Shown one piece after another: positions 1-9,095 of a stretch of 64,000 nucleotides of DNA; within the stretch, counting starts at the first letter, position 1; each line of letters starts with the position of its first letter. The stretch spans positions 889,510,001 through 889,574,000 of the forward strand of contig CM057456.1 of NCBI GenBank assembly GCA_016271365.2, read 5' to 3'. The notes under the pieces were generated by a model. The model was given only the letters and a program-made list of their open reading frames with translations. It searched no databases and had not been told where the DNA came from. The DNA is from Neoceratodus forsteri. Its lineage: Eukaryota; Chordata; Ceratodontiformes; Ceratodontidae. A program made the position numbers and the translations under genes.

Positions 1-765
1 TTATCGTGAACCACACTATTTGGTGGTCGCTTGTTCCCAGATGGCTACCCACTTCTAAATCTGAGATTCTTTCTCGGTCCCCATTTGAGAGTACCAGGTC
101 TAAGATTGCTCCCTCCCAAGTGGGTTCCAATACTAGCTGTCTGAGGCATGCCCCCTGTAGGGGATCAAGAATGACCCTGCTCTTGGATGTGCCTGCAGCA
201 AAGGTGCTCCAGTTAACATCTGACATATTCAGGTCCCCCATCAACAATATCTCCCCTTTTTCTGCCATTCTAAGGAAGCCTTCTATCATTTCCTTGCCCA
301 TTCCCTCCCCCTGAGTTGGGGTCTGTATACAACCCCCATGCGGAGTGTGGTGCCATTTCCTGTTTCCAGGGTGACCCAGAGTGCCTCATCTATTCCCTAT
401 TTACTCTTTAGTTCTGTTGCTTTGATCCCTTCCTTTACATAGAGAGCTACTCCTCATCTTTTACCCTCCCTGTCCCTCCTGTAGATTGTGTATCCTGGTA
501 TGTTGACATCCCAGTCATGGTTCTCTGTGAACCATGTTTCTGTGACTGCCACAATATCCAGGCAACCCTCTTCCATCAAGGCCACTAGTTCAGGGAGCTT
601 GATACACAGACTATGGGCATTGGTACTCATCACCTTCCACTTTTTGATGGCCTTACCCCTTTTAGCTCCATTCCTGTCCTTACTGCCTTTCCCTTTTTTA
701 ACATTTACCTCTGTTCTGCTCCCTAATGACTTCTCTACCTTGGTGTTTACCTCACTAATTACCAT
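1..765 (-). pseudogene. CR1 ORF2 N-terminal endonuclease (partial)
   Basis: The minus strand starts at a Met at 765 with a basic stretch (VKKGKGSKDRNGAKRGK). It then enters an apurinic-type endonuclease: STNAHSL, the catalytic-glutamate motif VAVTETWF near 540, and GYTIYRRDR. Frame changes lie around 310-460. Further left the frame gives LLMGDLNMSDVNW (the D-x-N motif, near 210-250), AILDLVLSN and LGTSDHQIVW (S-D-H, near 20-40). All endonuclease landmarks therefore remain visible, although the frame is broken. Reverse transcriptase should follow beyond position 1. Confidence 0.85.
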
Positions 766-822
766 GTTTTGTGGAGGAGGCTGAGATTTCCCCCTGCTCC
801 TTTTCAGTGCTCCCCCCCTTGG

Positions 823-1440
823 CTAGTTTAAATGCTTGCCAATGAAGCATTTAAACCTCTCACCTAGGATCCTGGTGTCCTTCCCCCCGGACAGATGCAG
901 ACCATCATGCCAGTATAGGCCTGCATCCCTCCAGGTGGCTCCCCAGTCCCCAATGAAGCCAAAACCCTGGGCTCCACACCAGTTTTTCAACCACTCATTG
1001 AATTCCCTGGTGAGGAGTGCCCTAGCATCACCCTTGCCATAGGCAGGCAGCACCTCCTAGAAGGTTACCGTATGTGCTACTTGTCTAAGGCCCCTCCCCA
1101 ACTCTACAAACTCCTCTTGCACTGCTCTAATCCCATTCCTAGCCAGGTCATTTGTCCCTAGGTGGACAATGACATCCAGCTCCCTCCCTCGTGCAGCTGT
1201 TCTCACGATCCTGAGGATTCACTTCCTGTCCCTCTAAGCCGTGGCGCCAGGCAGGCACCTTACCTCCCTCTCCCCTTCCTCCCCCATTTCTAAGCCCCAA
1301 ATGACTGAGTCCCCCACCAGGAGTTGTTTTCTTCCCCTGTGGGGTCCCAAGCCACCTTCCTGTGGGTCTCCTTTGTGAAGGTTCCCAGCATCCTCCTTGG
1401 TCTCCACTGCAGGTGCCTCCATAGAGGAACCACTATCCAC
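823..1440 (-). pseudogene. CR1 ORF1 remnant with SGNH/GDSL esterase domain
   Basis: The translated minus strand shows the conserved blocks of SGNH hydrolases in order. The nucleophile block is LLVGDSVI near 1330. HLGTND follows near 1150-1170. The C-terminal catalytic block DGLHLSGG lies near 880-900. In CR1 elements this ORF1 domain is an esterase-like, probably lipid- or membrane-interacting accessory of retrotransposition; its exact role is unsettled. A TAG in frame just before LPAYGKG (near 1055) and frame changes near 1230 break the protein. The ORF ends at a TAA near 830, and ORF2 follows within about 65 bp. The family is clear from the blocks; the subfamily is not determined. Confidence 0.8.
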
Positions 1441-1600
1441 CAGAAGAGCGAATTAATACAACTCCCTACTACTAACCATTCCCTTATTAAGAGGGACATC
1501 CCTCATTGTCTCCCACAAAAAGAGCTCCAGCCCTCATCTGCCCCACATGCGACAAGTGTTGTCCACACAGAGTAGATGCTGTCAATAATACGTATACTAG

Positions 1601-2245
1601 AACATAATAAAATGTCAATATGTCAAAACAAAGTTAAACTGTTCACTGTGAAGGTGTGACAACGTAGTGAACAGGACAGCTTCTCAGGGAACACTCACAG
1701 AACACTCTGGACACCAGTTTAAATGAAAGGAAGACTGCTTCATTTCAGCAACAAACAAAATCAAGGGGCTTGCACTCAGCTTTACAAAATAGTCATTGCA
1801 GTTCAGACTCTGGCTTTTTCAAAACCAATAAGGAACCTCTTTTTTTCCCTTATTCCCCTCCTCCAATTGGGCTCAGGTGTTGCTTGTTAACTCTTCCCCT
1901 CCAAAAGTACCCCACCCCCTGATGAAAAGCCACCATTTAAAACATGCAGGACACTGAGATCTTAAAGGAGAACTGCTCTGAACCTGTAAGTAATCTCCCA
2001 TATAGAAGCTGATTTTTAAAAACTGGTTTCAGTTCTGTTACTGTTCCATCTCTACAGGCTTTTCAGCTTTCCTAGTGGGTGTTTGTGATTTACAGACAGG
2101 TAGTAAATACCATTTTAGAACTGTCTGATGTAGTTTATGTCCCTTGCTCAGCTCTTCCATTATTGGTACAATGCCTCCATTTTCTGCTATAGAAGTTTGT
2201 GGATGAGTGGGACAAAAACTAAATCATACCATTCTAAAATGGCAC
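1601..2245. other. No gene recognised
   Basis: Non-coding sequence without long open frames. It has CCAAT-like motifs near 1830 and 1865 and a pyrimidine run near 1840-1865, which could belong to a decayed solo LTR. I see no paired ends that would support that. Confidence 0.4.
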
Positions 2246-2906
2246 TTAAAGTGATTTTTGTGGACCCAAGGTACCACTTTTGGGGTATGGTACCATAAGT
2301 CCATGATAATCCCTCTGTATAATTTGTAACATTTTATGTTCAGCCTTTTTAAGTGGTAAGGGACCATAGTTTGGCCCCAACAAGGTAGCCAGCCAATCCC
2401 TTCTACTTTCTGATTCAGTTACCCCCCCCACCCCGCTCTCAGGGATGTAGTGAAGTAAAGCAAGGGAGAGCAAGGGGGCGAGCCTCATTGAAATGAACAG
2501 GACTGATTTTCCTTACTTTTTAATACATTATGATGGTGACTTGAAGATTAATGAGGGCTACTGATTGCCTAACATGGCCCATGTTAGTCAAGTGCTGGCC
2601 CTTATTAATCTCCAAGTCACCATCATACTGTATTAAAAAGTAAGGAAAAATCAGTCCCGTTCATGTCAGTGGAGCGCACCCCCACACTTTCCCTTGCTTC
2701 ACATCAGTACGTGCCTGAGCGCAGGGGAGTGTAACTGAATCAGAAAGTGGAAGGGATTGGCCTTGTCAGGCAAACTATGATCCCTTACCACTTAAAAAAG
2801 GCTGAACATAACATGCTACAAATTACACAGAGGAACTATCAGGGACCTAAGGTACCATATCCCAAAAGTGATACCTTAGGCCATAAAGTGTACTGAATCA
2901 CTTTAA
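2246..2906. mobile_element. 661-bp fold-back MITE with TTAA ends
   Basis: Two imperfect inverted arms of about 320 bp each meet near 2575. The ends read TTAA-AGTGATT at 2246-2256 and AATCACT-TTAA at 2896-2906. Matching landmarks on both arms include the block around GGTACCA, GGCTGAACATAA and its complement, and the AAAAAGTAAGGAAAA segments near 2510 and 2640. TTAA target duplications are characteristic of piggyBac-type transposons, but the usual CCC start is absent. Superfamily placement is therefore an inference. No coding sequence. Confidence 0.75.
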
Positions 2907-3524
2907 CTCTGCTGTGAAATCAGGAAGAATAACAGAAATGGAACTAGAATTTATAAAACAGCTTCTACTTGGAAAATTACTTTCAGGTTCAGCGCAGTTT
3001 CCTTTTAAGGGGCCAACTCAAAAGCAAGAGGGGCTGGGTTCAAAACCCTTCCCAGTCCCTGCTCCTGCCAAAACCTGTGCTGCTGAAGGTTTATGATAGG
3101 GTTGACAGGTGAAGGGAGTGTGATGGACATATACACTATCACAGTAGTGCTAAGTAGAAGGTCATTACCTGCTTGTTTTGGCTTTTCTGTGTCCCTTCCT
3201 GCTGGTGTTCTGCACTCCATGCACTGTTAAAAGGTGATTTTTATACTCCTTATATTGCCCATGCCAATAGGCACTTTGTATATGCAAACCTGTTTCCATT
3301 ATGTGTTTGTGCACAGTATGCATGGCTCCACTTCTTGGTTTCTCATGAAAAATATTGCCTGCGTATTTGTGTGAACAGTTTGCTTTGTTTAATCACATGC
3401 CTTCCATTATGGTGCATTGCACACAAAGCTGGTCACAGTGGCACTTGTACTGTGCAAAAACACTTTGAACTGTGCAAAATGTTCCATTCTGCTGCCCTTC
3501 CAGTATATAGGGAAGGGAAATACA
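2907..3524. other. No gene recognised
   Basis: Unique-looking sequence. The open stretch at 3173-3535 lacks recognisable domains and is cysteine/leucine-rich low-information translation, so I do not call it a gene. Confidence 0.4.
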
Positions 3525-3868
3525 AGGGGACATAATCTTCAGCTAGTAGGGGGAGGTACAAGGGGAAGGTGAGGAAACACTATTTCACAGAAAGGGTGGT
3601 TGCACCTTGGAATGCATTACCAGGGGAGCTGTTTGCAAAGTAAACTGTGGAGGGCTTCAAGGTGGAGTGGGACAGGTACATGGGAATACATGGGCAAGGT
3701 ACAGGTTGCAGGGGAGGTAACAAAACAGAGTGCTGGGGGGTGTGCCAGGTAGAAGGGAGTGTTTGAAGGTGAGTAGGGGGGCAGCTGCTGAAATCTAAGC
3801 AGGAGCCACATCTTGGGCAGATGAGATAGACCGAAATGGCCCAATCTGCTGGCACCTTTGTATGAATA
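3525..3868 (+). mobile_element. CR1-type LINE 3' fragment
   Basis: The plus strand resembles the C-terminal end of CR1 ORF2 plus 3' UTR. It encodes a piece like VRKHYFTE followed by VAPWNALPGEL. The usual tail then reads GATAGACCGAAATGGCC, followed by a short TTTGTATGAATATA end. The fragment is 5'-truncated, as is typical for CR1. Confidence 0.75.
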
Positions 3869-3869
3869 T

Positions 3870-4130
3870 AGCCTCAACCCAGAGAAGGGGGCTACAGAGG
3901 CAAATCAACTGAAATTGAATGTCAGTTCAACATCTCATCCGGATGATGGCACCTCTGTCAGCATGGGTCTTGGTATAGATACTTTCAACCAACAGGAGAG
4001 TGTCACCTGCAGGGCTACCAACACCACTTCCTTCAGCACCCGATGTTCATTGAAGTTTTCCCATTACACTGCAGACCAGGCCTGACCCTCCCTACAGTTG
4101 CTTCTGAGATCTCACAGGGACCGGCTCAAA
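3870..4130 (-). mobile_element. 5S-rRNA-derived SINE (SINE3-like) fragment
   Basis: On the minus strand, about 4120 to 4025 aligns by eye with the 3' two-thirds of 5S rRNA: GAGATCTCAGAAGC, then AGGGTCAGGCCTGG, and near the end CATCGGGTGCTG. These correspond to the 5S internal promoter region (A-box and C-box segments) and terminus. A non-5S body follows to about 3870, where it abuts the CR1 tail. Such 5S-headed SINEs (SINE3 and AmnSINE types) are known in vertebrates. The tail family was not identified. Confidence 0.6.
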
Positions 4131-5082
4131 GGTGACAAAGCTGCACACGTAAATGATGTTCACATGACCAATTCTGCACCATTGTAGGTGGTGCACAGCA
4201 GCCAGATCGTTTCTGCTATGCACATGTGGATGCAACTGTTTTGCAGTTTTTGTGTTGTGTTGTGATCACAGTCCCTCTTTCCCTGGGATCGTGTTCTGAT
4301 TTTGCCATTTTCCTCAGCTGTGTGAACAGTTGGCATGACCTAAAATGGTTGCAGCTGTAACCATGGCAAGTTTAATCTCTGAATGATCCACACCCAGCTG
4401 CAAAAATGGGTAGAAGCAGGATCCCACTGGATCGAGATGATGAATCTCTGCTGGGCTATCCAGGGTAAATAAATTGTTAAACAAAAAACAAGAGAGAGAA
4501 TGGGCTTACTGAAAGGGACCTTGATCTTGCTGGACATCGCGTGGCTCTCCTCCCACCCCCCCAATGGAAGTTCGGCCTAAACACCAGAAGATCAGTTGCA
4601 CTGATGTCGAGGGGCTGCTGTGTGAATGGGAGCCACATCACTACAGCTTGAATGGAGCAGCCTGCACCGCAATGGGACTGCAAATGGTGTAGGTCATGTG
4701 AATGAGGAAATATAGAGATATGAGATAGTTAATTACTGTCCCCTTTTATTAAATGCAGTACTAAGGGAAAAGGGAGATAAGATACCCTTAGCTCTTTTCA
4801 ATTAATCAACTTTGTAAGTCTTTCAGACTTCTCATGATCCGCTGGTATCTTTCAGTACACTCTCCCACTCATGTGTCTCACTGTGCAGTATATCAGTACT
4901 GTACTATAGGTCTTTCCTCAGCAGCATCAGACATGCACCCAAGATTTGGGTTACTCTTGAAATTTTTCTAATCAAACTGCACATACAGTAATTCATATTA
5001 CTCATATCAGTCTAAAAAAAATCAACTCGAAAAGCGCTATACTAAAGTATATTGTCTGTTAACATACCAGGGTACATTACCT
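4131..5082. other. No gene recognised
   Basis: No domain-bearing frame and no clear repeat structure. The composition becomes AT-richer after 4700. Confidence 0.4.
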
Positions 5083-6194
5083 ACAGGAGAGACAGACAGG
5101 CAGGGGAGAAGAGGGGGAGGAGTAGCTCTCTATGTAAAGGAAGGGATAAAAGCAACTGAACAAAAGAGTAAACATGGAGGAGAGGAGGCACTGTGGGTCA
5201 CCTTGGAGACTGGAAAGGGCTCCACAATCCGCACAGGGGTTGTGTACAGACCCCCATGTCAGGGGGAGGGAATGGACAAGGATATGATAGAAGGCATTCT
5301 TAGAATGGCAGAGAAAGGGAGATACTGTTGATGGGAGACCTGAATATACCAGATGTTAACTGAGCACATTTGCTGCAGCCACATCCAAGAGCAGGGCCAT
5401 TCTGATGCCCTACAGGTGGCAGGCCTCAGACAGCTAGGTTTCGAACCCACTCATGAGGGAGCACCTTAGACCTCGGATTTCAAACGGGGCAGTGAGAGGA
5501 TCTCGGATCTGGAAGTGGGTTGCCATCTGGGGACAAGTGACCATCAAACAGTGTGGTTCATTAAACTCAGCTACAGAGTCAAGCCACAAAGTGAGGGTAC
5601 TGGACTTTAGGAGGGCTGACTTTGGCAAGATGGGAGAGTGCCTCAGAAAAGCACTAGCAAACAGGCTAGAAGGAGGTGTGGAGCAACAATGGGGAAACAT
5701 CAAAACTGCCATCAAGCCTTTGTGTGAAGCAAATAAACAAATCAAAATGAAAGAAAAAGCCACTATGGTTCTCAAAAGAGGTGGCTGTGAAAGTCAGGAA
5801 GAAAAAGATAGCATTCCGGAAGTATAAGGAAACACAGAAGGAGCAGGACAGACAGTTGTACCAGTTAAGGCAGAAGGAAGCAGGGAGGGAAGTCAGAATA
5901 GCAAAGGCCCAAACTGAGGAAAAGATAGCCAACTCAGTTAAGAAGGGGGATAACACCTTTTATAGGTACATCAGCGAGCATAGGAAGACAAAGAGAGGGA
6001 TAGTGAGGCTGAATAGAATGAACGGTGGGTGGGCAGAGGGGGACAGTGAAAAAGCAGGGATACTGAATGAATATTTCTGCTCAGTATTCACAAAAGAGGA
6101 GGGGGAAGTGCCTAATCCAACAGAAGCACTCTTGATAGGGGGTCATCCCAGTCCTTTCACAGAAGAAAGGGCTCTGCAAGAACTCCTAAACTGA
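5083..6194 (+). pseudogene. CR1 ORF2 endonuclease and linker remnant
   Basis: The translated plus strand shows MGDLNIPDVN (endonuclease D-x-N motif, near 5330) in a frame that shifts several times before 5560. A charged, helical linker between endonuclease and reverse transcriptase follows. It is best seen at 5781-6194: KETQKEQDRQLYQLRQKEAG, then RYISEHRKTK and AGILNEYFCSVFTKEEGE. The ILNEYFCSVF block is a standard landmark just before the CR1 reverse transcriptase. A TGA after QELLN ends the segment. Confidence 0.85.
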
Positions 6195-6199
6195 AGGTG

Positions 6200-7350
6200 A
6201 CAAAGCAATGGGTCCTGATGGAATTCACCCAGAATTCTAAAAGAATTAAGGGAGGAACTAGTGAAACCACTGGCTACTCTTTTAATAAATCATGGGAGGA
6301 TGGTGTGGTACCGAGGACTGGAGGAAGGCGGATGTGATTCCCCTTCACAAAAGTGGGACCAAGACAGAGGCTGGAAACTACAGACCTGTCAGTCTGACCT
6401 CTGTGGTAGAGAAAGTGATGGAGTCACTTCTGAAGGAAAGAATAGTTGAGTACCTAGAGGCCAGTGGGGCACAGGACCCAAGGCAGCGTGGGTTCACAGC
6501 GGGAAGGACATGTCAGACGAATTTAATAGATTTCTTTGACTGGGTGACCAAAGTAGTAGACCAGAGAGGGGCTGTGGACATGGCCCACCTAGACTTTAGC
6601 AAGGCATTTGACACAGTCCCACACAAAAGATTAATAGTCAAATTAACCAGCCTGGGAGTGGGTCACAGGGTGGTAGCCTGGGTAAAACATTGGCTGCACA
6701 ACAGGACACAGAAGAAAGATGGGTTACTAGTGGGTTACTGCAGGGTTCAGTATTGAGTCCAGTCCTTTTTAATGTCTTCATCAGTGATATTGCAGAGGGA
6801 CTGGAAGGAAAAGTATGCATTTTTGCAGATGACACAAAGCTCTGCAACAGGGCTGATACACAAGGAGGCGTGGAAAGGATGAAAAGGGACTTGGCAAGGT
6901 TGGAGGAATGGTCAGAAGTATTGCAGCTAGGATTCAATGCAAAGAAGTGCAAAATAATGCACCTTGGAAACAAGAACCCAGGGGAAGAATACACAATGGG
7001 TGGGGAGGTAGTAACAACAACAAAAAGGAAAGGGACCTGGGGGTAATCATATCAGATGACCTTAAGGTTAGCAAGCAATGTGAGAAGGCAGTAGGGAGGG
7101 CTGGGGTATACTGGGATGTATAGGGAGAGGCATCAGCAGCAGAAAACAGGAAGTTGTTATCCTCTGTACAGACAGTTGGTGAGACCTCATCTGAGTACTG
7201 CGTCCCGTGCTCTGGAGACCCCATCTCCATAAAGACATAGACAGGATAGAGGCAATCCAGAGGAGGGCAATTAAAATGGTGCAGGGTCTGCAAGAGAAGC
7301 CATATGAGGAGAGACTAAAGGAGCTTAATATGTATACCCTTGAGGAAAGA
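6200..7350 (+). pseudogene. CR1 ORF2 reverse transcriptase remnant
   Basis: The core of a non-LTR reverse transcriptase is readable in two overlapping frames. At 6292-6756: EDWRKADVIPLHKSG, NYRPVSLTSVV, GFTAGRTCQTNLIDFFD and DFSKAFDTVPHKRL. At 6690-7046: QGSVLSPVLFN, then the catalytic CIFADDTKLCNR. A deletion of roughly 20 bp near 6710-6725 shifts the frame, and the usual GVPQGS has become GLLQGS. The C-terminal part (NAKKCKIMHLGN) continues with further frameshifts to about 7560. The FADD catalytic pair is intact although the protein is broken. Confidence 0.92.
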
Positions 7351-7741
7351 AGGGAGAGGGGGACATGATAGAAACTTTTAAGTACCTCAGTGGAATCAAC
7401 AAAGTCCAAGAGGGTAGCATCTTTCAGAAAAAGAGACGTGCAAGAACAAGGGGATACAATTTAAAGATAGAAGGGGCGGTTCAGGGGCAATGTGAGGAAG
7501 TATTATTTCACAGAGAGGGTAGTGGATGCATGGAACAGCCTTCCTGAGGAGGTTGTGGGGTCTAAACCTGTGGGATAATTCAAGAATGCATGGGACAGAC
7601 ATAAGGCAATTCTTGTGGGGGGTAGGAAGAACTAGGCTGTTGGTTAACTAGGATCTGCGGCCTATCCTGTAGGTAGGGAAATGGGCAGGCTAGATGGGCC
7701 AAGCAGTCCTTATCTGCTGTCAAAGTCTATGTTTCTATGTC

Positions 7742-8264
7742 TGATGCTTATCAGCATTCTATCGTTCTGTGTTTTATTATTCTTTATTACTGAGGACATC
7801 TGAATAAAATATGATTGCTGCCCCTAGACTATATCTTCTCTGGCTGCTTCTCTACAGCTGGCATCTAAATAACCCATTTATGACATCATAATGATCGCCC
7901 CTTCAATAAACCATGATGTCATAAACAGACTTGTGAAGTCAGGTGATGACAAGCAGTCAGAGCAGATAGGGTAGAGATTCTGTTTTCAAACACATGACCT
8001 TAGTGATACAGAAACAGAGAATTACAGTAAAAGTATGAACTATGAACTGAATTGTGTCCAAATATTACATTTTTTGCAAAGTTTTCCTAACTGCATCAGG
8101 GGTTCTTTGAAGAGTATGTGACATCTCTGGGAAAACTGATAATCAAATGTATCAAATGTAATTTTAGTTGAATTTTCGATGCATTCTGTTTCATACTCCC
8201 CTTTTTCTTTAGTACAGTTTTGCACAGATACAAGAGCTCTGTCCTTTGCACTTCATCTTCTGCA
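7742..8264. other. No gene; short inverted repeat at 7878-7926
   Basis: No coding evidence. TTTATGACATCAT at 7878-7890 is followed 23 bp later by its exact complement ATGATGTCATAAA at 7914-7926, a 13-bp hairpin containing CRE-like TGACATCA cores. Its function is unknown. Confidence 0.5.
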
Positions 8265-8530
8265 TATAGGCACAGGAAAAAAGGAAGAAGCACCCACACA
8301 GTAACAGGAACTACCAGAACGCCAACTTGTGATATAAAAAGTTCTTTATATAAATACGGACGTGCGACTAGACGCACTGAAGTGATTAACAAATAAGAAC
8401 TTGTTAGCCACTTCAGTGTGTCTGGTCGCTTGTCCGTATTTATATAAAGAACTTTTTACACCACAAGTGGGCATTCTGGTAGTTCCTGTTACTGTATGGG
8501 TGCTTCTTCCTTTTTTTTCCTCTGCCTGAT
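8265..8530. mobile_element. Palindromic fold-back MITE (~265 bp)
   Basis: GGAAGAAGCACCC at 8283-8295 pairs with GGGTGCTTCTTCC at 8498-8510. The arms stay complementary through TATAAAGAACTTTTT and CTTCAGTG segments to a short loop near 8396. Similarity beyond the T-rich borders fades. No coding capacity and no clear target duplication. The two arms differ by several substitutions and small gaps, so it is not a recent palindrome. Confidence 0.75.
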
Positions 8531-8989
8531 AGTACTTTCAATACAGCACAACACGTTTCCTGGTGCTCCTTCTGTCTGTGACTTTCTGATATACCTTCTG
8601 CACATGTGTAGAGCAAGGGGGAAGGAGGATCCATTGCCCAGAAACCCCCTCCATCTTGCTTTCTTTATGTTTTTAAAAAACATTTTTTATGTACCTTGAC
8701 TAAATTATGGGGTTTCTTTAGTGGAAACTCCCTGTTCCCAAATCCTGGTCATGCCCCTGTTCTGTGCCGCCATACTGTCAGTTAGTGTGAAATTTACCAA
8801 ACTGCAGGTGCTGGCATAACATACAGTAAGAACAGCTTTTCTCCCACACCTGGGTCTTGCCTGATACAATCTGAATGGTTTTGGTAATTCGAGCCAGATG
8901 TACAGTATATTCTCTCCACAGTGTAGAAGTATTTCTTTCCTTTGGTAATTTCTCAAGTCCTGCTTCATTTGAGCATAGCTCACAGTAAT
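8531..8989. other. No gene recognised
   Basis: Open frames here are short and lack family signatures. Nothing repeated elsewhere in the window was noticed. Confidence 0.4.
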
Positions 8990-9095
8990 GGGAAGAGCTA
9001 AAGCCCAAAGTTCAATGTGGGGGAATAGCTCCTCCCACATTCCCCTTAAAGGCCCGCCTCCTACAGCAGTCCGCTGCTTAGCACGTTGCGCAACA
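8990..9095 (+). repeat. Terminal repeat A1
   Basis: About 106 bp, matching A2 at 16065-16168 with a few substitutions. Both carry GCTAAAGCCC, GTTCAATGTGG and CTCCTCCCACATTCCCCTTA. In the split-repeat model this is the left terminus of the element. Confidence 0.8.

Larger units (their letters stand above)
1..1600 (-). mobile_element. CR1-like LINE, minus strand, cut by the left edge
   Basis: Reading leftward from about 1575, the minus strand encodes an ORF1 with an SGNH-esterase domain and then an ORF2 that begins with an endonuclease. This is the known order in CR1-type elements with an esterase ORF1. The 3' part (reverse transcriptase and tail) lies outside the window. The 5' limit near 1600 is estimated from where coding similarity ends. 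In-frame stops show a dead copy. Confidence 0.85.
5083..7741 (+). mobile_element. CR1-like LINE, 5'-truncated, plus strand
   Basis: The copy begins inside the endonuclease (a YRRDR-like start) and runs through the reverse transcriptase and 3' UTR. It ends with CAAAGTCTATGTTTCTATGT at 7722-7741. Its 3' end has the same TTTCTATG octamer seen at 35423-35438, so both belong to closely related CR1 subfamilies. No target duplication is visible, as expected for CR1. Multiple frameshifts make it inactive. Confidence 0.92.

Noticed and set aside
1630..2010. Possible solo LTR
   Set aside because: CCAAT words and a pyrimidine run are suggestive, but I found no TG...CA ends, second LTR or target duplication.
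4025..4120. 5S rRNA gene
   Set aside because: Only part of 5S is present, diverged and joined to a non-5S body, as in 5S-derived SINEs.
8096..8634. Minus-strand frames of 61-98 codons
   Set aside because: They lie across the palindromic MITE and mirror each other because of the inverted repeat.
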